In this document: in pieces, positions 1 to 3,358 of the stretch
Position numbering within the stretch: the stretch's first letter is position 1
Layout of the letters: each line of letters begins with the position of its first letter
Source: Clostridiales bacterium
GTDB taxonomy: Bacteria > Bacillota > Clostridia > Oscillospirales > Acutalibacteraceae
Assembly (NCBI GenBank): GCA_022791355.1
Contig: JAAVYX010000035.1
Span: 1-5,563, forward strand
Direction of reading: 5' to 3'
Length of the DNA stretch: 5,563 bases
Translations under genes and position numbers: made by a program
The notes under the pieces: model-generated
What the model saw: the letters and a program-made list of their open reading frames with translations, nothing else
What the model was told of the DNA's origin: nothing
The model's database searches: none

Positions 1-182
1 ACGCCGCCGCCAAGATCAAGGTGATCAAGGCTGTCCGCGAGATCACCGGTCTGGGTCTGGCCGAGGCCAAGGCTCTGGTCGACGGCGCTCCCAAGACCCT
101 GAAGGAAGCCGTTTCCAAGGACGACGCCGAGGAAATGAAGAAGAAGCTGGAAGAGGTCGGCGCCAAGGTCGAGCTGAAGTAA
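1..182 (+). CDS. rplL: 50S ribosomal protein L7/L12, C-terminal part (5' end outside window)
   Basis: The open frame begins at base 3 and reads 59 residues to a TAA at 180-182. The translation starts AAAKIKVIKAVREITGLGLA and ends KKKLEEVGAKVELK, which is the L7/L12 C-terminal globular domain: the KVIKAVRE helix, the GLGLAEAKALVD segment, and the final alternating Lys/Glu helix and strand. This domain forms the flexible ribosomal stalk and contacts the GTPase factors (EF-Tu, EF-G, IF2, RF3). The usual length is about 120-130 residues, so roughly half is visible; the N-terminal dimerisation domain and hinge lie off the left edge. The gene ends with an intrinsic terminator 25 bases downstream, so it is the last gene of its transcript here, and rpoB does not follow it in this window. 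Identification is secure from sequence. Confidence 0.97.
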   Translation, partial: AAAKIKVIKAVREITGLGLAEAKALVDGAPKTLKEAVSKDDAEEMKKKLEEVGAKVELK

Positions 183-207
183 CCAAAGCTTTTCTTTACA
201 AAGGAAG

Positions 208-239
208 GCCGTCGGATGTATTGCATCCGGCGGCTTTTT
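208..239 (+). terminator. Intrinsic terminator of the rplL transcript
   Basis: An 11-bp stem pairs 208-218 with 224-234; it contains one G-T wobble (212/230) and has a five-base loop TATTG. Five T residues follow at 235-239. It starts 25 bases after the rplL stop codon. Stem strength, short loop and immediate T-tract fit a Rho-independent terminator for transcription arriving from rplL. Confidence 0.93.
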
Positions 240-373
240 GTCTTATTAGGGGAGGTTTCTCCGAAAATATTCGGCCCAAGAGGGGGCCGCGCCTCAAAGC
301 CTTGGAACAGAGCCGTATGCCTGCGGTTCCCGACCGGTATTTCTGCGTCCGGAGATACATCCGGCCTTTTCTA

Positions 374-402
374 TTGTGGGGGCGGGTTCCCGTATGTATA
401 AA
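374..402 (+). promoter_or_regulatory. Possible sigma-A-type promoter for sfsA
   Basis: TTGTGG (374-379) and TATAAA (397-402) are separated by exactly 17 bases. The -10 matches five of six consensus positions but the -35 only three. A start near 409 would give a leader of about 60 bases before sfsA. A competing -10, TACAAT at 437-442, is closer to the gene but lacks a -35 at good spacing. Some promoter is expected here because the rplL terminator isolates sfsA from upstream transcription. The remainder of 240-471 shows no gene; it holds only a small CGGCCC/GGGCCG hairpin (272-289) without a T-tract. Confidence 0.35.
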
Positions 403-460
403 CCTACAGTAAAGGGTTTGCATTTCGGCCGGCGGATACAATAGGAGTAAAGCTTTGGAT

Positions 461-466
461 GGGAGA
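461..466 (+). promoter_or_regulatory. Ribosome binding site of sfsA
   Basis: GGGAGA lies five bases before the ATG at 472. It is a moderate Shine-Dalgarno match with slightly short spacing. It supports this ATG over the ATG at 459, which is in another frame and hits a TGA within eight codons. Confidence 0.6.
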
Positions 467-471
467 ATGTT

Positions 472-1218
472 ATGCGATATGAAGAGGTGATCCCGGCGGT
501 GTTTCTGGAACGGCCCAACCGTTTTATTGCCCGGGTGCGGACCGATAGGGGAACTATGACCGTTCATGTGAAAAACACCGGCCGGTGCCGTGAGCTGCTG
601 CTGCCCGGCGCGAAAGTTTACGTCGCGCTGAGCGGCAATCCCGCCCGCAAAACCCCCGGCGATCTGATTGCCGTGCGCAAGGGGGACCGGCTGATCAATA
701 TGGACAGCCAGGCTCCCAACCGAGCGGCGGGAGAGGCGCTGGCCGCCGGTCTCTGTCTGCCAGGGATGGAGGCGGCGGCCTGCTCCATTCGTCCCGAAAC
801 CGCCTGGGGCGGCTCCCGGCTGGATTTTTACCTGCAATGGCCGGGCGGGCAGGGCGCGGGGCTTGCCCCTCCCCATGGCGTTTGCCTGCCAGAGGGCTGC
901 GGGCAGGGCTTCCTGGAGGTCAAGGGGGTGACCCTGGAGCAGGACGGCGGCGTCTTTTTCCCAGACGCGCCTACCGAACGGGGGGTAAAGCACCTGCGAG
1001 AGCTGATCGAACTTAGCCGTATGGGGTATCCCGCGTGGGTTCTCTTTGTCATCCAGATGGCCGAAGTGGACTTCTTCGCCCCCAACGATGCGACTCATCT
1101 CGCCTTTGGGCAGGCGCTGCGTCAGGCCGCGGCGGCGGGCGTAGGGGTGTTGGCCTATGACTGTTTGGTGGAATCCGACACTTTGACTTTAGGAAAGCCC
1201 GTGAAAGTTCGTTTGTAA
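472..1218 (+). CDS. sfsA: DNA/RNA nuclease SfsA (sugar fermentation stimulation protein family)
   Basis: The 248-residue product carries the SfsA signature throughout. An N-terminal OB-fold-like part contains FLERPNRFIARV (11-22) and HVKNTGRCREL (32-42). The C-terminal PD-(D/E)XK-type nuclease part contains SRLDF (115-119, candidate metal-binding D118), LEVKG (148-152, candidate E149 and K151), FPDAPTERG (163-171) and a C-terminal LAYDC (227-231). Family members are structurally described as an OB-fold plus a PD-(D/E)XK nuclease fold; the name comes from an E. coli phenotype on maltose metabolism and the physiological substrate is not firmly known. The protein is soluble, with no signal peptide or membrane segment. 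It is slightly longer than the usual 230-235 residues because about 17 Gly/Pro-rich residues (around 124-146) are inserted between the D118 strand and the ExK strand. The GC-rich codon use matches nadE. It is probably monocistronic: a terminator lies upstream and a 164-base gap separates it from nadE. Identity is confident; the in vivo role is not. Confidence 0.95.
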   Translation: MRYEEVIPAVFLERPNRFIARVRTDRGTMTVHVKNTGRCRELLLPGAKVYVALSGNPARKTPGDLIAVRKGDRLINMDSQAPNRAAGEALAAGLCLPGMEAAACSIRPETAWGGSRLDFYLQWPGGQGAGLAPPHGVCLPEGCGQGFLEVKGVTLEQDGGVFFPDAPTERGVKHLRELIELSRMGYPAWVLFVIQMAEVDFFAPNDATHLAFGQALRQAAAAGVGVLAYDCLVESDTLTLGKPVKVRL

Positions 1219-1224
1219 TGGGGC

Positions 1225-1253
1225 TTGCTCGTTATGGGGAATGGGGATATACT
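1225..1253 (+). promoter_or_regulatory. Possible promoter for nadE
   Basis: TTGCTC (1225-1230) and TATACT (1248-1253) are spaced by exactly 17 bases just after the sfsA stop codon. The -10 matches five of six consensus bases and the -35 three of six. Initiation near 1260 would give a leader of about 120 bases. No terminator is evident after sfsA, so read-through from sfsA is also possible. No known riboswitch pattern was recognised in the leader; the only structure noted is a five-bp hairpin at 1350-1363 (loop TCCA) directly before the ribosome binding site. Confidence 0.38.
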
Positions 1254-1367
1254 TGAGATAGGCCTTTTCGATTGGCTGAGCGGCAGGATTCGCAGCGGGA
1301 TTTCTTTTGTATAGCTGGGATCCAGAAAAAAATAAAAATGCATATTACGGCGGTTCCAACCGCTTTT

Positions 1368-1373
1368 AGGAGG
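1368..1373 (+). promoter_or_regulatory. Ribosome binding site fixing the nadE start
   Basis: A perfect AGGAGG sits nine bases before the ATG at 1383. The same frame is open farther upstream, with a TTG at 1272 and an ATG at 1338, but neither has a Shine-Dalgarno site, and the extra residues do not resemble NadE. The start at 1383 is therefore preferred. Confidence 0.9.
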
Positions 1374-1382
1374 TATCTTGCC

Positions 1383-2126
1383 ATGCGGGATTACAAATTG
1401 GAATTGGAAAAACGGGTCGACTGGATTCGGGAGCTGCTGCGGGAAAGCGGGGCCAAGGGCGTGGTCTACGGCAACAGCGGCGGGAAGGACAGCGCGCTGG
1501 CCGGCATTCTCTGCCGGAAGGCCTGCGACAATGTGCTGGGGGTCGTCATGCCCTGCGGGTCCAAGCAAAACTACGGCGCCGACCGTCAGGACGCGCTGGA
1601 GGTGGCTAACGCTTTCGATATTCCGGTAACCGAGGTGGATCTGACCGCCGTGCGGGAAGCGCTGCTGGCCTCTCTTGTCAAGGCGGAGGGGGAACAGGCG
1701 GTCAGCGACCCGGCCAAGGCCAACATCAATCCCCGCCTGCGGATGACCGCTCTATACGCCTTGGCCCAGACCCGGGGCTGTTTGGTCTGCGGCACCGGCA
1801 ACAAGGACGAGGTATACATGGGGTATTTTACCAAGTGGGGCGACGGGGCCTATGACTTCAATCCCATCGGCGATTTGACCGTCACCGAAATCTATGAGTT
1901 TCTGCGCTTTTTGGGTGCGCCGGCCAGCGTCATCGAAAAAGCCCCCTCGGCCGGTCTCTTCGACGGGCAGACCGACGAGGCCGAGATGGGCGTGACCTAC
2001 GCGGCCATTGAGCGGTATATGCAGACGGGGAAGGGCGATCCGGCCGACCTTTCTAAAATACAGCGGGCCCATAACGCCACCGCTCATAAGCGCGCTCCTC
2101 AGAAGGTTTACGGCCAGGAACGATAG
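1383..2126 (+). CDS. nadE: Ammonia-dependent NAD+ synthetase
   Basis: The enzyme converts nicotinic acid adenine dinucleotide, ATP and ammonia to NAD+, AMP and pyrophosphate, the last step of NAD biosynthesis in the cytoplasm. The 247-residue product shows the N-type ATP pyrophosphatase fold. The PP-loop is SGGKDS (32-37). GTGNKDE (137-143) and the GYFTKWGDGAYDFNPIGDL segment (148-166) correspond to the substrate- and ATP-binding region. KAPSAGLFDGQTDE (186-199) is the conserved NadE loop, and HKR (235-237) lies near the C-terminus. Length fits the short, ammonia-using class, because there is no N-terminal nitrilase-like glutaminase domain; ammonia must come from solution or a partner. The start is set by the AGGAGG at 1368-1373. 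The PP-loop has Lys where many NadE proteins have Ile or Val, which I believe is seen in other Firmicute members. A weak hairpin directly follows the stop codon. Confidence in family and reaction is high. Confidence 0.95.
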   Translation: MRDYKLELEKRVDWIRELLRESGAKGVVYGNSGGKDSALAGILCRKACDNVLGVVMPCGSKQNYGADRQDALEVANAFDIPVTEVDLTAVREALLASLVKAEGEQAVSDPAKANINPRLRMTALYALAQTRGCLVCGTGNKDEVYMGYFTKWGDGAYDFNPIGDLTVTEIYEFLRFLGAPASVIEKAPSAGLFDGQTDEAEMGVTYAAIERYMQTGKGDPADLSKIQRAHNATAHKRAPQKVYGQER

Positions 2127-2156
2127 CGTGCGCTTCCAAACGCGCATGTAGGTTTT
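2127..2156 (+). terminator. Weak candidate terminator after nadE
   Basis: Directly after the nadE stop codon, CGTGCGC (2127-2133) pairs with GCGCATG (2142-2148), giving seven bp with one G-T pair and an eight-base loop. Four T residues follow at 2153-2156 after a four-base gap. The stem is adequate but the T-tract is short and displaced. The T-run is also the start of a sequence shared with the repeat at 3078. The rest of 2157-2298 shows no gene, only the palindrome at 2234-2270. Confidence 0.4.
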
Positions 2157-2233
2157 CCCTTTGGCGCTAACAGATGTCTCTACATAAAACCGCTCGTCGG
2201 GATATCTAAGCGGACATACAGGGAGACGATTTA

Positions 2234-2270
2234 TTAAGAGGGAATTTCACCGAGTGAAATTCCCTCTTAA
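2234..2270. repeat. Perfect 17-bp inverted repeat, related to the repeat at 3032
   Basis: TTAAGAGGGAATTTCAC (2234-2250) is followed by a three-base loop CGA and its exact reverse complement (2254-2270). No T-tract follows on either strand, so it does not look like a standard intrinsic terminator, although it lies between convergent units (nadE on plus, the CPBP remnant on minus). The outer 11 bases TTAAGAGGGAA recur at 3032-3042 at the start of a larger palindromic element. A second shared stretch, TTTCCCTTTGGCGC, occurs at 2154-2167 and at 3078-3091. I infer that both loci carry members or fragments of one dispersed palindromic repeat family. Confidence 0.8.
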
Positions 2271-2298
2271 ACTGAAATGATTTAAGTTTATTCGTTCT

Positions 2299-3032
2299 TC
2301 ATTTTAAAAAAGCAGCAGGATAAAAAGAAATGGTTAGAATTCCCATAGGATTCGGTCCCAACAAACCGTTCTCCATATCATGGGTCATATAAACCGGAAG
2401 TTCGCCTATAACATTTACAACTCCATGCATGATTGCCGCATACATACAGTTTCCCGTCTGTATTGTGATATAGGAAAACAGGATTCCGGTAGACACGCAT
2501 ACAATCAACATCAACGCCATATTTGTATACGGCGCTCCCGGGTTGTTTAAACTATAATTAAATCCAAAATAGACTAAAGGAAGATGCGCCAGCTCCCATT
2601 CGAATCCGTTGATGCATACCGCTTTGCGCTTGCCGTATTTTTCTATCTGAAATCCCAGAAGATACCCTCTCCGCCCAACTTCCTCTCCTAATGCAAGCGA
2701 CTGTATCGGTATCATGCTTGCAGCTATAACGATACATACCAATGCAATAAGCGGCGGAGATTTTATATCAACCTCTGCTTTCGTTCACAAAAGCATTCCA
2801 TACTTGAACACGCCGCCGTATGCATTTGGGAAAATGAAAAAATATAAAACTGTTCCCAATACAATCGAGGCCCCCGGTACAAACGCTGAAACAGCCAAGA
2901 CTTTGCATCTTTCCCGACCTTTAGCGAAAGATGAAACTTTCCCCGCCTACCTGTAATGCGATGCGTAATCATCGCCGTTAATACCGGCAAAAAGGTAAAC
3001 GCAATACGTAAAAAATGATAAGCCCTTCCCGT
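2299..3032 (-). pseudogene. Degraded CPBP-family (CAAX protease / Abi) intramembrane metalloprotease-like gene
   Basis: Reading leftward from about 3032, one frame gives TGRAYHFLRIAFTFLPVLTA and continues through THRITGRRGKFHLSLKVG to KSW near 2896. The homologous reading then continues one frame over as AVSAFVPGASIVLGTVLYFF and IFPNAYGGVFKYGMLL. It meets an in-frame TGA at 2785-2787 and resumes in that same frame to a stop at 2299. The last part carries all three CPBP motifs: GEEVGRRG (EExxxR, Glu codons at 2680-2685), WELAHLPL (His codon 2584-2586) and MHGVVN (HxxxN, His codon 2425-2427). Several hydrophobic segments fit a polytopic membrane protein. A GGG reduced to GG at 2895-2896 would explain the frameshift (SW-AVSA). 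CPBP proteins are membrane proteases linked to prenyl-protein processing or bacteriocin self-immunity; the original substrate cannot be told. The gene is AT-richer than its neighbours, suggesting acquisition from elsewhere. The 5' part is missing or displaced by the palindromic repeat at 3032-3132. The catalytic half might still be translated, but no ribosome binding site was identified for it. Confidence 0.85.
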
Positions 3033-3132
3033 TAAGAGGGAAATCCGCTCGAAAGGGTTTTAGAGGAAATCCAAGGATTTCCCTTTGGCGCGCCCCATTC
3101 TTTTGCTGCGTTACAAAAGAATGGGGCGCGCC
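3032..3132. repeat. Composite palindromic repeat element
   Basis: The element has at least two stem systems. First, GGGAAATCC (3038-3046) is complementary to GGATTTCCC (3075-3083), and an alternative local hairpin pairs GGAAATCC (3065-3072) with GGATTTCC (3075-3082). Second, a perfect 19-bp stem pairs 3087-3105 with 3114-3132 around the eight-base loop CTGCGTTA; its outer eight bases are GGCGCGCC. It begins with the TTAAGAGGGAA also found in the palindrome at 2234. No transposase is encoded, so it resembles a non-autonomous repeat of the REP, BIME or MITE type. It lies exactly where the CPBP reading frame loses its recognisable N-terminal part, so it probably interrupted that gene. Family membership and genome copy number cannot be judged from one window. 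Confidence 0.8.
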
Positions 3133-3222
3133 TCGCGAACAGGTTTTGGAGAAAGAACAAAATATACCTGGCGCGAAACCTCCTACTAACCCCAAAAAAG
3201 CTAAAAACATCTGCTCAGTCAT
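3133..3222 (-). other. Possible displaced 5' fragment of the CPBP gene
   Basis: On the far side of the palindromic repeat, a minus-strand ATG at 3220-3222 opens a frame reading MTEQMFLAFLGLVGGFAPGI, a short start followed by a hydrophobic segment typical of a first membrane helix. The frame then runs into the repeat and loses any protein-like character. A strong promoter lies just upstream (3241-3269), which fits this being the original start of the broken protease gene. No Shine-Dalgarno site precedes the ATG, and the predicted leader would be only about 12 bases. The join between this piece and the conserved part at 3032 is inference. Confidence 0.4.
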
Positions 3223-3240
3223 AAACAAAAACTATATCTA

Positions 3241-3269
3241 AATATACCATATCCACCTTACCTTGGCAA
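3241..3269 (-). promoter_or_regulatory. Near-consensus extended -10 promoter facing the CPBP remnant
   Basis: On the minus strand TTGCCA (3269-3264) and TATATT (3246-3241) are separated by exactly 17 bases, each matching five of six consensus positions. TGG directly before the -10 gives the extended -10 TGnTATA pattern. Initiation is expected near 3234. It lies just past the terminator of the upstream hydrolase gene, so it would define a separate unit reading through the repeat into the degraded protease gene. Confidence 0.7.
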
Positions 3270-3276
3270 TTTTCGC

Positions 3277-3321
3277 AAAAAGGAAGCGCCCCCGCCTGCA
3301 TTATACGACAGGCGGGGGCGC
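3277..3321 (-). terminator. Intrinsic terminator of the GH2-dockerin gene
   Basis: A perfect 13-bp GC-rich stem pairs 3286-3298 with 3309-3321 around a ten-base loop. On the minus strand it is followed by TTCCTTTTT (3285-3277). It lies 37 bases beyond the hydrolase stop codon at 3359-3361. On the plus strand the stem is followed by purines, so termination is directional. Confidence 0.92.
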
Positions 3322-3358
3322 AAAGGAAAAAATGTCTCTATAGAGCTTTTGGGTCCGG

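Noticed and set aside
272..289. CGGCCC/GGGCCG hairpin upstream of sfsA as a terminator
   Set aside because: The six-bp stem has no following T-run and the real rplL terminator lies just upstream.
196..1098. 300-codon open frame on the minus strand opposite sfsA
   Set aside because: It overlaps a clear sfsA gene, has no recognisable motif, and is the kind of antisense frame that high GC content produces.
1350..1367. T-box or attenuator terminator before nadE
   Set aside because: The stem is only five bp with four T, and no T-box consensus was seen in the leader.
1272..1382. N-terminal extension of NadE from TTG 1272 or ATG 1338
   Set aside because: Neither start has a Shine-Dalgarno site, the residues do not resemble NadE, and the ATG at 1383 has a perfect AGGAGG.
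2234..2270. Bidirectional intrinsic terminator between nadE and the CPBP remnant
   Set aside because: The stem is perfect, but neither side has a T-tract, and its sequence matches the repeat at 3032, so it is called a repeat. Some termination activity cannot be excluded.
2785..2787. TGA recoding (selenocysteine or an alternative code) in the CPBP gene
   Set aside because: The gene also has a frameshift and a damaged 5' end, no other gene here uses in-frame TGA, and no SECIS-like hairpin was recognised after the codon. Decay is simpler.
2714..2956. 80-codon plus-strand frame over the CPBP remnant
   Set aside because: It is antisense to the recognisable CPBP sequence and has no ribosome binding site or motif.
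2947..3228. 93-codon minus-strand frame as a real small protein
   Set aside because: Most of it translates the palindromic repeat, and it overlaps the conserved CPBP reading in another frame. Only its first 20 or so residues look protein-like.
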